The notes under the pieces are model-generated. The model saw nothing but the letters and a program-made list of their open reading frames with translations. It was not told the origin of the DNA and ran no database searches. Positions 31,497-40,625 of a stretch of 62,554 nucleotides of DNA are shown here, piece by piece; positions within the stretch are counted from its first letter, which is position 1, and every line of letters begins with the position of its first letter. The stretch is from Spirochaetaceae bacterium (lineage in GTDB: Bacteria > Spirochaetota > Spirochaetia > Treponematales > Breznakiellaceae). The translations under genes were made by a program, and so were the position numbers. Where the stretch lies: NCBI GenBank assembly GCA_031262035.1, contig JAISIL010000083.1, positions 1-62,554 on the forward strand, in the 5' to 3' direction.

Positions 31497-33188
31497 ATGA
31501 GGCATTTCGTTCTTTTTATCAGTTTATTGCTGCTCTCTGCCCTTCCTCTGACAGCCGAAACCGATGAGGCTGCTATTGCCGGAACCTACCTGCAGTTTGC
31601 CCAAAGCGCTCTAGACACAGGCCGCCTTGACATAGCCGAAACGGTTCTGCTCCGTGCCCAGGATTATGCCGGGGCCTCATCTGATATAAGCTATTTCCTT
31701 GCAGACATACAAAACCGTCTTGACCGGCCTTTAGTTGCTGTTTTGCAGAATCTGCAGGCGGCCTTACAAACCGGGCGCTGGAAGGTGTTTAACGAAGACG
31801 ATGCAAAGCTGCTCCTTGCCAAAACGCTGATTACTCTATGCCAGGGAAACATGGCCCTGGGTATTATGCAGGGAATAGAGGGCGCCGATGCAGACCTGCT
31901 TCGTTTGCAGGCGCTGGCAGTAGCCGATGGGGGAAGGACTAGCGCCAACAGCGCTGAAATATGTGCCCAAACCGACAAAAACCTTTCAAAATATCCGGAG
32001 GATGTACGCTTTATCGATTTTTATCTTGCCTATTGTATCCGGCAAACGGAAGTTCGGGGAATAGAGCCTGCCGAAAGGGTCTTAATTGACAAAATACTTA
32101 CTCTTACCCCCTATTTTTATGCAGAAAACCCCGAACTTTTATGGAAAGCGGCCTGGTTTAGCGATACCGACAGCTCTTTATTGGAAAGATACCTGAAAGG
32201 GACGACTAATCCGGCAAGCGAAGCGCTTTTTCTTGCACTGCGAAACGGGTTTTGGGATGATGATAAGGTCATCGCAGGTCTTTCTGCAAAGAATACCCTG
32301 GATTGGGGCCTTTTAAACCGCCTCTGGGCCTTTATCGCAAGTGATACTGCCGATGCTAGTGACACTGCTGATACAAGCGAAGCTAATGCTAGTAACACTG
32401 GTAACACAAGTGAAGCTGACGAAACTGGAGATACAAGTGACACTAGTGATACTACTAACACTGCCGATGATAAAGAACAAGCAAGGAATGACCGTCTTGC
32501 CCTGTATTCCAATGCACTAAAGACATTCAGCGGCTTTATTACCGAGGATGATAACCTGGACGGCAGAGCGGAAATTAAGGTTAGCTACCAAAAGGGTGTG
32601 CCGCAGTCTTATCTTTTTGATTATGCTCAGGACGGCCTGCCCGATTGGAATATCCTCTTTCAGGACGGTAAGCCTCTAAGCGGGACAATCAGGCTGCAGG
32701 ACAAGGCAGTATCCCTTACCTGGAAGTCCTATCCGGCCCTTTCTACGGCAAACAGCGGCGGAACAACATACACTTACCGTCCCGGCGAATTTTCCTACCC
32801 TGCCCTGAAACTCGAGCCCTTTTTTGAGGCCTGGAATGAGGGCTTTGTCTATCCGGGGCGGGGCCAGGAGCTAAGTGAATTGGCCCTGGCTTCTTCTGCT
32901 GCAAGCATTGTCCGGCCATCGGAGCATTTTGCCGGGGCAACAGAGACCATAGAAACAGGCAAGGGAGGCGTCCCCTTCCATTCAAAGCTGACCGTGCCGA
33001 AAGAAGAGGGCAGCGGAACAATAGTCATTGCCGAGACGGCCTACCAAAACGGCCTTCCCCTGAGCACCCGGCTTGATATGGACCGGAATGGAAAGTATGA
33101 CACCCTCTGGCGCTATACCGACGGCATCCTTTCGCAAATTGAAAGCGACTTTGATGGCGATGAAATTTATGAGATTGAACTTCGATGA
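31497..33188 (+). CDS. Exported TPR-type protein with Asp/Thr-rich linker
   Basis: 563 residues. Signal peptide to about residue 21 (LLSALPLTA). Residues 25-280 have TPR-like helical pairs (YLQFAQSALDTGRLDIAETV). Residues 282-325 are a low-complexity linker of the type SDTADASDTADTSEANAS. The C-terminal part (DNLDGRAEIKVSYQKGVP, DFDGDEIYEIEL) carries short acidic motifs that look calcium-binding. Its stop overlaps the next ATG (ATGA), so it is translated together with the protease. Confidence 0.78.
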   Translation: MRHFVLFISLLLLSALPLTAETDEAAIAGTYLQFAQSALDTGRLDIAETVLLRAQDYAGASSDISYFLADIQNRLDRPLVAVLQNLQAALQTGRWKVFNEDDAKLLLAKTLITLCQGNMALGIMQGIEGADADLLRLQALAVADGGRTSANSAEICAQTDKNLSKYPEDVRFIDFYLAYCIRQTEVRGIEPAERVLIDKILTLTPYFYAENPELLWKAAWFSDTDSSLLERYLKGTTNPASEALFLALRNGFWDDDKVIAGLSAKNTLDWGLLNRLWAFIASDTADASDTADTSEANASNTGNTSEADETGDTSDTSDTTNTADDKEQARNDRLALYSNALKTFSGFITEDDNLDGRAEIKVSYQKGVPQSYLFDYAQDGLPDWNILFQDGKPLSGTIRLQDKAVSLTWKSYPALSTANSGGTTYTYRPGEFSYPALKLEPFFEAWNEGFVYPGRGQELSELALASSAASIVRPSEHFAGATETIETGKGGVPFHSKLTVPKEEGSGTIVIAETAYQNGLPLSTRLDMDRNGKYDTLWRYTDGILSQIESDFDGDEIYEIELR

Positions 33189-35023
33189 AACACAAAATTA
33201 CTGATAGAGTAGTATTTATACACAGCCTTATACTTTGTATCCTTCTTGTTTCTTGTGCAAGCAGTGCAGGGGAAACAGGAGATACATCTTCTCTAAAACC
33301 GACGGCGCAGTATCGAATTGAAGATATTGAACAAACACTTGATGGAGAACCGGCAAGAACGCTTCAGCTTATCGGTATGTATCGGCACACTTACCCCGAT
33401 GTTTCCCCTGCCGATACGGCCCTGCTTTCAGGCTATGAAACCCAGGCAGTAGAGCGGCTTGCAGCACAACAGAAGGAGGCCTTTGATGAAGGCCGCTGGG
33501 AAGAAGCCGCTTCGCTTGCCCGCTCACTCAAAGCGCTAAACCAATACTATACTGCGATTGGAAAAGAAGATGCCCTTCCGGCGATTGCAGGCAGCGAAGA
33601 TGCCTTCGATTTACACATTGCCAAAGAAGCCCTTGCTGCCAAAGAATACCTTAAGGCCTTTCTCTATGCAATCCGTTCGAATAAACACAAGGCGCTCGGC
33701 GCCGATGACGCCATCCTCTTTCTTGATGAGGCCTATAAGCAGAAGCAGCGGAGAATGACTGCCTACTTCCTCAGTTTACTACAAGAAGAGGAAGCGGCCT
33801 CTATTGATAATGCAGCCGAGATAGCATCTTATGTAAAGGGAAAAGACAGCCCTGCTGATATGATTAAAGGTGTAGCAACCGTTTTGGTCGACCATGGCTA
33901 CAAGGCACAGTTGGGCATTGCCTACCGTGAACAAATGCTTGGCAGCGCTTTCTTTATTGATGCCGCAGGCTACCTGATTACTAACTATCATGTTATTTCA
34001 AGCGAGGTCGATTCAAGCTACGAGGGCTATTCCCGAATGTATATCAGAATGGGGAACGCCAGCGCACCGCGCCTTCGGGCCAAGGTGATAGGTTACGACA
34101 AGGGGCTCGACCTGGCGCTGATTAAGGCCGAGGTGAAGCCTGAATATATCTTTTCTGTGGTCGATGCGGCCGCTCCGGTGATTGGCGACAGTGTAACGGC
34201 CATTGGTTCGCCGGCCGGTCTTGAAAAAACAGTGACCCAGGGAATTATTTCTGCAACAGGGCGGCGGCTTCTGGAACTGGGCGAGGTTGTCCAAATTGAT
34301 GCTGCATTGAACCCGGGGAATTCAGGCGGGCCGATTGTCGACGGCGAAGGCCGTCTTGTCGGTGTAGCCTTTGCACAGGTGCAGAACAACCCCGGCCTTA
34401 ATTTTATGATACCTATTGAAATGCTTATCCAGGCTCTTCCTTCCTTGATAAAGGGCGGAGGGGCAGAACGGCCCTGGATTGGCCTCTGTGTGCAGGAGCA
34501 GGTGGACGGCCTTGATGTCTACTATACAGCGCCTTTAACCCCTGCGGCAGACATGCAGCTAAACGAAGGAGCAGTAATTACCGGCTTTAATGGACAAAGC
34601 CACACCCTGCCCGATTTACAGATAGAAAGCCTTTCTACAAGGCCGGGCGAATTGGTCTTTGTGCAAACAAAAACAGACCATTATCTTGTGCAAACAGTTC
34701 CACGGCCTTCTCAGCCTTTGCTGGCTGCAAGCGATGTAGACAGCAAAAATCACCTGAGCGCTGCATTTTTCGGAATGATACTGGAGACTGCCGGCAAGGA
34801 AGGCCCCTTTATGCAAAATTACCGGGTGCAGCGTGTCATCCGCGGTTCCATTGCTGACGATTCAGGCCTCAGTGCAGGCGACCCGGTGCGGCTCCATACG
34901 TTTAAGGTCTACCAAAAAGAAGGCTATGTAGAACTGTCCCTTGGGGTAAAAAAACGGAGTTCCGGCTTCCTCGATACACAACTGCGCCTTTATGCCTCGC
35001 TTGACACACCGGACACACTGTGA
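33185..35023 (+). CDS. HtrA-like serine protease lipoprotein
   Basis: 612 residues. Lipobox LVSC (Cys24). Residues 40-235 are helical and TPR-like. The trypsin-like domain (about 245-430) has the full triad: ITNYHVI (His269), KGLDLALIK (Asp309) and ALNPGNSGGP (Ser380). The C-terminus has one or two degenerate PDZ-like segments (GAVITGFNGQ, GSIADDSGLSAGDPV). Likely an envelope protein-quality protease working with the co-translated TPR protein. Overlaps the converging kinase gene by 34 nt. Confidence 0.88.
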   Translation: MKHKITDRVVFIHSLILCILLVSCASSAGETGDTSSLKPTAQYRIEDIEQTLDGEPARTLQLIGMYRHTYPDVSPADTALLSGYETQAVERLAAQQKEAFDEGRWEEAASLARSLKALNQYYTAIGKEDALPAIAGSEDAFDLHIAKEALAAKEYLKAFLYAIRSNKHKALGADDAILFLDEAYKQKQRRMTAYFLSLLQEEEAASIDNAAEIASYVKGKDSPADMIKGVATVLVDHGYKAQLGIAYREQMLGSAFFIDAAGYLITNYHVISSEVDSSYEGYSRMYIRMGNASAPRLRAKVIGYDKGLDLALIKAEVKPEYIFSVVDAAAPVIGDSVTAIGSPAGLEKTVTQGIISATGRRLLELGEVVQIDAALNPGNSGGPIVDGEGRLVGVAFAQVQNNPGLNFMIPIEMLIQALPSLIKGGGAERPWIGLCVQEQVDGLDVYYTAPLTPAADMQLNEGAVITGFNGQSHTLPDLQIESLSTRPGELVFVQTKTDHYLVQTVPRPSQPLLAASDVDSKNHLSAAFFGMILETAGKEGPFMQNYRVQRVIRGSIADDSGLSAGDPVRLHTFKVYQKEGYVELSLGVKKRSSGFLDTQLRLYASLDTPDTL

Positions 35024-35922
35024 GCGATTAGATATTCCCCTGCCGCCCTGTTGGCTTCTCGCACTGCCTCGGGCAAGGCTATGCCCCTTTCCAGGGCGGC
35101 TATCAATGCGCCGCAATGGGTATCGCCTGCTCCTACAGTATTCGGAGCACTCATTGCCTCTGCAGGGACAAAATGTCCTCCTCCCCGGCTGGCTTCCCCA
35201 TCTTTTTCCCGGTAATAGGCGCCGTCTTTTCCAAGAGTAATCACCAGGCTGTTTTCTGTTTTTTGATATAAGCGTTCTGCGGCAGTCTGCACATCGCTAC
35301 AAGCTGTAAGGCCAAAGGCTTCCCCTTCAGAAAGATGAAGAAAAGGATGGGCTGCAAACATCGCCGTCAATGTTTCATCTGCAATGTCTTCCCACCGGCT
35401 GCCGGGGGCAAAATACAATGTCCATTGACGCTTTTCACGGCGGGCCTTTTTTGTTAGATAAATCAGATAATCTGCCAGAACCGGAGTATCAAGATCGATA
35501 CCACAGACGAAGGCCGCTCTGAAAGCAACTGCTTCCTCCGACGGCAGAGCCTGAAACCAGGAAGGCTGAAACCGGTATTCAGCACCGCGGCGGCATAAAA
35601 AAGTCCTTTCCCCATCGGCCTCGACAAGGCAGTAACAGCAGCCATTTTCTTCAGGCACCCGGACAAAAGGCTCAATGCCTTCTTTTGCCAGCGCCCCTGC
35701 AACGAAATCCCCATAAACACCGGCCCCTACCGGGGAACAAAGCCGGCATCCCAAACCCGAACCGGCCAAGGCCTTGATAATAGCCCGTGCAACAGTATAG
35801 GCACAACCGCCTAGCTGTATCTCCTCTGTTTCAATATTTACATCACCCCCACGCGGTGGAAGCCGCCCGACCCTAATAATGACATCAGCCACCGTAGAAC
35901 CTGCAACAAGAATTTTGTCCAT
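34990..35922 (-). CDS. PfkB-family carbohydrate kinase
   Basis: 310 residues from the ATG at 35,922 ([20 protein letters not shown]). The N-terminal [20 protein letters not shown] and the C-terminal [17 protein letters not shown] (anion hole and catalytic Asp) identify the ribokinase/PfkB family, which phosphorylates sugars or nucleosides. The substrate is unknown. Translation from further upstream would run through the repeat element, and the promoter spacing supports 35,922. Confidence 0.88.
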   Translation of the reverse strand: MDKILVAGSTVADVIIRVGRLPPRGGDVNIETEEIQLGGCAYTVARAIIKALAGSGLGCRLCSPVGAGVYGDFVAGALAKEGIEPFVRVPEENGCCYCLVEADGERTFLCRRGAEYRFQPSWFQALPSEEAVAFRAAFVCGIDLDTPVLADYLIYLTKKARREKRQWTLYFAPGSRWEDIADETLTAMFAAHPFLHLSEGEAFGLTACSDVQTAAERLYQKTENSLVITLGKDGAYYREKDGEASRGGGHFVPAEAMSAPNTVGAGDTHCGALIAALERGIALPEAVREANRAAGEYLIAHSVSGVSSEA

Positions 35923-35929
35923 ACAAGAG

Positions 35930-35958
35930 AATATAGCAAAAAAGGGCAAGAAAAACAA
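35930..35958 (-). promoter_or_regulatory. Promoter of the PfkB kinase gene; -35 inside a repeat element
   Basis: Minus strand TTGTTT (35,958-35,953), 17 nt, TATATT (35,935-35,930), 7 nt to ATG. The -35 box is part of the element end, the same arrangement as at 4,859-4,887. Confidence 0.6.
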
Positions 35959-36090
35959 CCGCGAATAGCACGAATGATATTGCCTACGGCAAATCACACG
36001 AATTTTTTCTTACCAATCGTAGATTATTCGTGTCGGCCCGGCCGATTCGTGTTATTCGTGGTAGCAAAAAAAGTAAATGATTTTGCCCTG
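35942..36090. repeat. ATTCGTG palindromic element
   Basis: AGGGCAAG to TTTTGCCCTG, with CGCGAATAGCACGAAT, TGCC-TAC-GGCA, CGGCCCGGCCG and ATTCGTGTTATTCGTGG. It fills the gap between the divergent kinase and reductase promoters. Confidence 0.85.
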
Positions 36091-36109
36091 TCTTGTCCCT
36101 GCCCCCTAC

Positions 36110-36138
36110 TTGCGAAAAAAACAGTTTTTTGCTATTCT
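36110..36138 (+). promoter_or_regulatory. Promoter of the ribonucleotide reductase gene
   Basis: TTGCGA (36,110-36,115), 17 nt, TATTCT (36,133-36,138), 6 nt to ATG at 36,145. Likely leaderless. Confidence 0.62.
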
Positions 36139-36144
36139 AAGAAT

Positions 36145-39100
36145 ATGAAAATAGACCGTTTGTTCACTACGATTGAGGGAGGGCCATATAAGGGTCTTTC
36201 GTTTGAAAAACGCAAGAGTGAAATTCGCAATCCGAACGGGGAAGCGATTTTCTCTGATGATAACGTTACCGTTCCGGCTGCCTGGAGTCAGATTGCCGCC
36301 GATATTATTGCGCAAAAGTATTTTCGCAAGGCCGGCGTGCCAAAAAACATCTCGAAAGATGGCGCCGAGCATGACTCGAGGCAGGTTTTTCACCGTTTAG
36401 CCTTCACCTGGGCCGATTGGGGCAAGAAAAACGGCTATTTTGACACCGAAGAAGACTCAAAAGCCTTCTATGACGAGATTTGTTACATGCTGGCCCATCA
36501 AATGGCCGCTCCGAACAGCCCTCAGTGGTTCAACACCGGCTTATATTCCGTTTACGGCATCGACGGCCCGGCACAGGGGCATTACTACTACGACCCTGAA
36601 ACAAAAAAGGTCGTAAAAAGCGATTCCGCCTATAAAAGGCCGCAGCCACATGCCTGCCTTCCCTATAATGCCTATATCAGCACGCCGAATGGGCCGGTAA
36701 AAATCGGCAGGCTGGTTGAAAAAAAGGCCGTCGGCGAAAAAGTTTATGACAAAGACGGTATTACCGAGATTATTGCAGTAAAAGACAATGGCGAAAAGCC
36801 CGTTCTCCGTATCGTTTTGAAAAACGGCAACGCCATTGAAGCAACCTTAGACCATCTCGTCTGGACCATTAACGAAGAAGGCAAGGCGGAATGGCTTAAG
36901 GTTGAGCAACTTAGCCCCGGTATGCAACTTCTTCAGATTAATGGCACGGAAATTGCTGAGAAAAACACTGATGACATTGCTTATAGCGAGGCCTTGTTGG
37001 CAGGCTGGCTTACCGGTGACGGCTTTGCAGGGCAGTATACCACAGGCAAAAACCGTTCGCTGACCCTCGAATTTATCACGGCAAATGATGATGAATATGA
37101 TTTTCTTTTGCCCCATATTCAAAAAGTTTTTACAGGGGTGCATTATCATGTTGCTTCTGTCGAGACGAAAGACGAAAATCTTAATCTGAAACGTATCCGC
37201 CTTTACGGCGAGGAACTGCGGCCTTTTGTAGACAAATATGATGCCCTAAACCGCGGCCTTGATATGAGAATCCCTGAAAATATCATGCAGGGCGGAAAAA
37301 AAGAGGCGGCAGCCTATCTTCGCTCTCTCTTTCAGGCTGATGGAACGGTTCGTTCCCACAAGGGGCCGAGCGATTCCTTCGATGCAGTCCTTGTAAGCAT
37401 ATCGAAAAATCTGCTTGATGATGCACAGAAACTTCTGGCAAATATGGGAATTTACAGCCGCATAGCAATTTGTCAGGACAGGCGCGAAAACCGCCATCCG
37501 GCTTATCAGTTGAGCATTGGCTACAAGAGCGAACGCGAGAAGTTTGCAAAACTTATCGGTTTTGTTTCGAGCGATAAAAAATCAAAACTGGAAGATTCTT
37601 TGCAGGCTGATATAAAAGGAAAAAACATTCTCAAAGAGCGCTGGGAGACGATTTCGCGGATTGAATTTGCCGGAATTATGCCGGTTTATGATATTCAGAC
37701 GAAAAGCGGAAACTTCCTCGCCGGTAATATCGTGGTGCATAACTGCTTCATCCTCTCGGTAAAAGACGACCTGGTAAACGAAGGCGGCATCATGGACCTG
37801 ATTACCCGGGAGGCGCGGCTTTTCAAGTATGGGTCGGGGACGGGTTCGAATTTCAGTCATATACGGGCTGCCAACGAGAAGCTTTCGGGCGGCGGGGTTT
37901 CATCGGGTTTGCTTTCCTTCCTTAAGATTGGCGACCGCTCGGCTTCGGCGATTAAGAGCGGGGGGACGACGCGGCGGGCGGCAAAGATGGTGACCCTCGA
38001 TGCCGACCATCCCGATGTTGAAAGGTATGTTGCCTGGAAGGCAGGCGAGGAACATAAGGTGGCCTCGATGGCGACCGGTTCTGCCGTTATTAAGGCGAGC
38101 CTCGATGCTATCAAGAAGGCTTACAGCAGTTTCCGGGGGCCGGCGACCGATCGGGCCAATGCCGAGAAGAACCACGAATTGCGCGAGGCCCTGGCAAAGG
38201 CTCTCCGCGGAAAGGTGCCGCCGAGCTATCTCTATCAGCTTTTACGGAGGCTTGAGCAGGGGGAAGAAAATATTGACACACAGGTTTTCACCACCGCTTG
38301 GGACGATGAGGCTTACAACACCGTTTCGGGGCAGAGCTCTAACAACAGCCTTCGGGTGACCGATGCCTTTATGCGTGCCGTGCAGGATGATGCCGAATGG
38401 AACCTCAAGGAAAGGGTCACCGGCGAAACAGTGAAGGCAATGAAGGCCCGGGATCTCTGGGAAGACATTGCAAAGGCTGCCTGGCAGTGTGCCGACCCCG
38501 GCCTCCAATACCATACCAGCATTAACGACTGGCACACCTGTCCTGCAGGCGGGGAAATCCGTGCCTCGAACCCCTGTTCTGAATACATGTTCCTCGACGA
38601 TACGGCCTGTAACCTTGCATCAATTAACCTGATGGCCTTTTACGACAAGGAAACCCATGTTTTTGATGTAGAAAAATATATACATGCCATCCGCCTTTGG
38701 ACAATGGTGCTGGAAATTTCTGTGGTAATGGCACAGTTCCCTTCGCCTGAAATTGCAGAACTGTCCTGGAAATACCGCACTTTGGGCCTTGGTTTTGCAA
38801 ACCTGGGGAGCCTCCTTATGGTGATGGGCCTTCCCTACGACAGCGATGAGGGCCGGGCTGTGGCTGCTGCATTGTCGGCAATCCTTACCGGCGAGGCATA
38901 TGCAGAATCGGCACGGATGTCCGAAAAGTTGGGGCCTTTTGCCTGTTATAAGGAAAATGCCGACCAGATGCTTCGGGTTATACGGAACCACCGGCGGGCT
39001 GCCTACAATGCACCTGCGCAGGAATATGAAGGGGTGAATACCGCACCGATGGGCCTCAGTAAAACGGCCTGCCCGCGTTACCTTTACGAAGCGGCCCTTT

Positions 39101-40032
39101 CCGCTTGGGATTCTGCGTTGGAACTGGGCAAGGCGCATGGCTTCAGGAACGCGCAAGTGTCGGCGATAGCCCCAACAGGGACAATCGGCCTTTTGATGGA
39201 CTGCGACACCACCGGCGTTGAGCCTGATTTTGCCCTGGTGAAGTTCAAGAAACTGGCCGGCGGGGGATATTTCAAGATTATCAACCAGTCGGTGCCTCCT
39301 GCCTTACATGCGCTTGGTTATAATAAAGAACAAATTGATGAAATAACGGCCTATGCGACAGGCCATAAAACCCTTGCAGGCTTTGCCGGGACGCTTTCCG
39401 TAGCGGCCTTAAAGGAAAAAGGCTTCACCAAAGAGGCCCTGACGAAGATTGACGGGGCCTTAGGTGGCGCGATGAACCTTGACGGAGCCTTTAACGGCTG
39501 GATTTTAGGCAAGGACTTTATGGAAAAAGCCTTAAAGCTTCCTGAAAGCACCTACAGCCTCCCCGGTTTTTCTTTGTTAAAGCACCTCGGTTTTAGCGAT
39601 GAAGATATTACCGATGCCGAAACCTGGGCCTGCGGCACAATGGGCCTCGAAGGGGCGCCAATCCTTAAGCCTGAACACTATGCTGTTTTCGATACGGCAA
39701 CCCCCTCCGGTAAAAACGGCAAGCGGAGTATTGCCTGGCAGGCACACATTGGAATGATGGCAGCGGTGCAGCCCTTTGTCACCGGGGCTATCAGTAAAAC
39801 AATCAACATGCCCAACAGTGCCACCTATGAGGATGTAAAAGGCGCCTACATGCTGGCCTGGAAACAGGGCCTTAAAGCCGTGGCCCTCTACCGTGACGGC
39901 AGTAAGCTTTCTCAGCCCCTTTCCAGTTTTGCCCCGGGAACAGACCCATTGGCCGATACCATTCTCGCGGTAGAAAAGGGGATGACCAATACGGGGGCGG
40001 CGGATGCCGCCGCCGTCGGGGGGGGGTTTTAA
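36145..40032 (+). CDS. nrdJ: Adenosylcobalamin-dependent (class II) ribonucleotide reductase, intein-containing, 3'-truncated
   Basis: Makes deoxyribonucleotides using coenzyme B12. Start at 36,145 ([13 protein letters not shown]), set by the promoter. Extein motifs: [15 protein letters not shown], then after the intein [68 protein letters not shown] (active-site Cys), and [21 protein letters not shown] 363-residue intein interrupts it at the conserved Cys after QPHA. Downstream of [12 protein letters not shown], homology to the usual continuation ends; the last codons pass into the G/C homopolymer. The C-terminal redox-cysteine region of the family is therefore missing, an effect of the junction and not evidence for a natural deletion. 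Confidence 0.93.
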   Translation: MKIDRLFTTIEGGPYKGLSFEKRKSEIRNPNGEAIFSDDNVTVPAAWSQIAADIIAQKYFRKAGVPKNISKDGAEHDSRQVFHRLAFTWADWGKKNGYFDTEEDSKAFYDEICYMLAHQMAAPNSPQWFNTGLYSVYGIDGPAQGHYYYDPETKKVVKSDSAYKRPQPHACLPYNAYISTPNGPVKIGRLVEKKAVGEKVYDKDGITEIIAVKDNGEKPVLRIVLKNGNAIEATLDHLVWTINEEGKAEWLKVEQLSPGMQLLQINGTEIAEKNTDDIAYSEALLAGWLTGDGFAGQYTTGKNRSLTLEFITANDDEYDFLLPHIQKVFTGVHYHVASVETKDENLNLKRIRLYGEELRPFVDKYDALNRGLDMRIPENIMQGGKKEAAAYLRSLFQADGTVRSHKGPSDSFDAVLVSISKNLLDDAQKLLANMGIYSRIAICQDRRENRHPAYQLSIGYKSEREKFAKLIGFVSSDKKSKLEDSLQADIKGKNILKERWETISRIEFAGIMPVYDIQTKSGNFLAGNIVVHNCFILSVKDDLVNEGGIMDLITREARLFKYGSGTGSNFSHIRAANEKLSGGGVSSGLLSFLKIGDRSASAIKSGGTTRRAAKMVTLDADHPDVERYVAWKAGEEHKVASMATGSAVIKASLDAIKKAYSSFRGPATDRANAEKNHELREALAKALRGKVPPSYLYQLLRRLEQGEENIDTQVFTTAWDDEAYNTVSGQSSNNSLRVTDAFMRAVQDDAEWNLKERVTGETVKAMKARDLWEDIAKAAWQCADPGLQYHTSINDWHTCPAGGEIRASNPCSEYMFLDDTACNLASINLMAFYDKETHVFDVEKYIHAIRLWTMVLEISVVMAQFPSPEIAELSWKYRTLGLGFANLGSLLMVMGLPYDSDEGRAVAAALSAILTGEAYAESARMSEKLGPFACYKENADQMLRVIRNHRRAAYNAPAQEYEGVNTAPMGLSKTACPRYLYEAALSAWDSALELGKAHGFRNAQVSAIAPTGTIGLLMDCDTTGVEPDFALVKFKKLAGGGYFKIINQSVPPALHALGYNKEQIDEITAYATGHKTLAGFAGTLSVAALKEKGFTKEALTKIDGALGGAMNLDGAFNGWILGKDFMEKALKLPESTYSLPGFSLLKHLGFSDEDITDAETWACGTMGLEGAPILKPEHYAVFDTATPSGKNGKRSIAWQAHIGMMAAVQPFVTGAISKTINMPNSATYEDVKGAYMLAWKQGLKAVALYRDGSKLSQPLSSFAPGTDPLADTILAVEKGMTNTGAADAAAVGGGF
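36655..37743 (+). mobile_element. Intein with LAGLIDADG homing endonuclease in nrdJ
   Basis: 363 codons in frame. Cys1 starts [16 protein letters not shown]; the block-B motif TLDH is at residues 64-67; LAGLIDADG-type motifs [11 protein letters not shown] (about 114-124) and [14 protein letters not shown] (about 218-231); then block [16 protein letters not shown] and the terminal IVVHN, followed by extein Cys. All splice residues (Cys1, block-B His, terminal His-Asn, +1 Cys) are present, so it should splice. The insertion point is the reductase's conserved ACF site, where the Cys takes part in catalysis. Confidence 0.95.
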
Positions 40033-40118
40033 ACCCCCCCCCCACCCCAATCATATTCCCCCCCCCACCCCCGCCCACCCATTCACCCCCCCCCCCCCCC
40101 GGGGGGGGGGGGGGGCTT
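40005..40118. other. Chimeric junction of C and G homopolymers
   Basis: A G run in the last nrdJ codons, then C-rich blocks separated by ACC, ATCATATT and ATTCA, then about 14 C and 15 G (near 40,086-40,115). On the left is a bacterial coding frame, on the right AT-rich eukaryotic DNA. It looks like an assembly join through low-complexity or dark-cycle poly-G sequence. Confidence 0.85.
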
Positions 40119-40543
40119 TGAAACAATGCATGTTCATAAATATGTATAGATACTTGAACTAAGAAATGCGGACGTATGAAAATCAAATATTACACATGGT
40201 GGATAAAACTATCGATGATTAACCAGTTTGCACGTATTAAGAATTCTAATTACAGAAGATAAGATACTGCCTTTTCCTAACTATAACGTGCGAATATGCA
40301 ATTTATTATATAAGTTCTCGATAGACCCGAGACCTTGTGGCGGTACACAGGATGCGGAAAACTGCACTACGTATAAATACACGAAAGGATTTCTGAACAC
40401 ATTAGTCTTTAACTATTTTCAGCTGGGCAAACAGATCGAAGGCACAGGATCAAAAAATCGGAGCTAAAATGAAGCGTGAACTGTGTCAATGTAATCACAG
40501 TCAGGTCTGACGATGTGGGCGACAACGGACAAACTGTCAAGCT

Positions 40544-40625
40544 GGTCGTGGTTTCTTTCTCCGTCCAAGAATAAGCAGGGATAATACCTTAAATAGACCA
40601 TGACCAATTCCTTCCTAACTCATTT
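40544..40625. repeat. Insect interspersed repeat (CCTTAAAT...GGCCATGAC family), single copy
   Basis: GGGATAATACCTTAAATAGA followed by CCATGACCAATTCCTTCC. Related to the inverted pair at 46,418-46,630. Similar words are widespread in insect genomes. Confidence 0.6.

Noticed and set aside
35974-36144. Upstream extension of nrdJ to 35,974
   Set aside because: It would translate the palindromic element and the promoter. [13 protein letters not shown] at 36,145 fits the family start.
40005-40118. True transfer of bacterial DNA into an insect chromosome
   Set aside because: The join consists only of C/G homopolymers, and the insect segment ends in the same kind of homopolymer. Bacterial genes up to the join are intact. 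An artefact is simpler.
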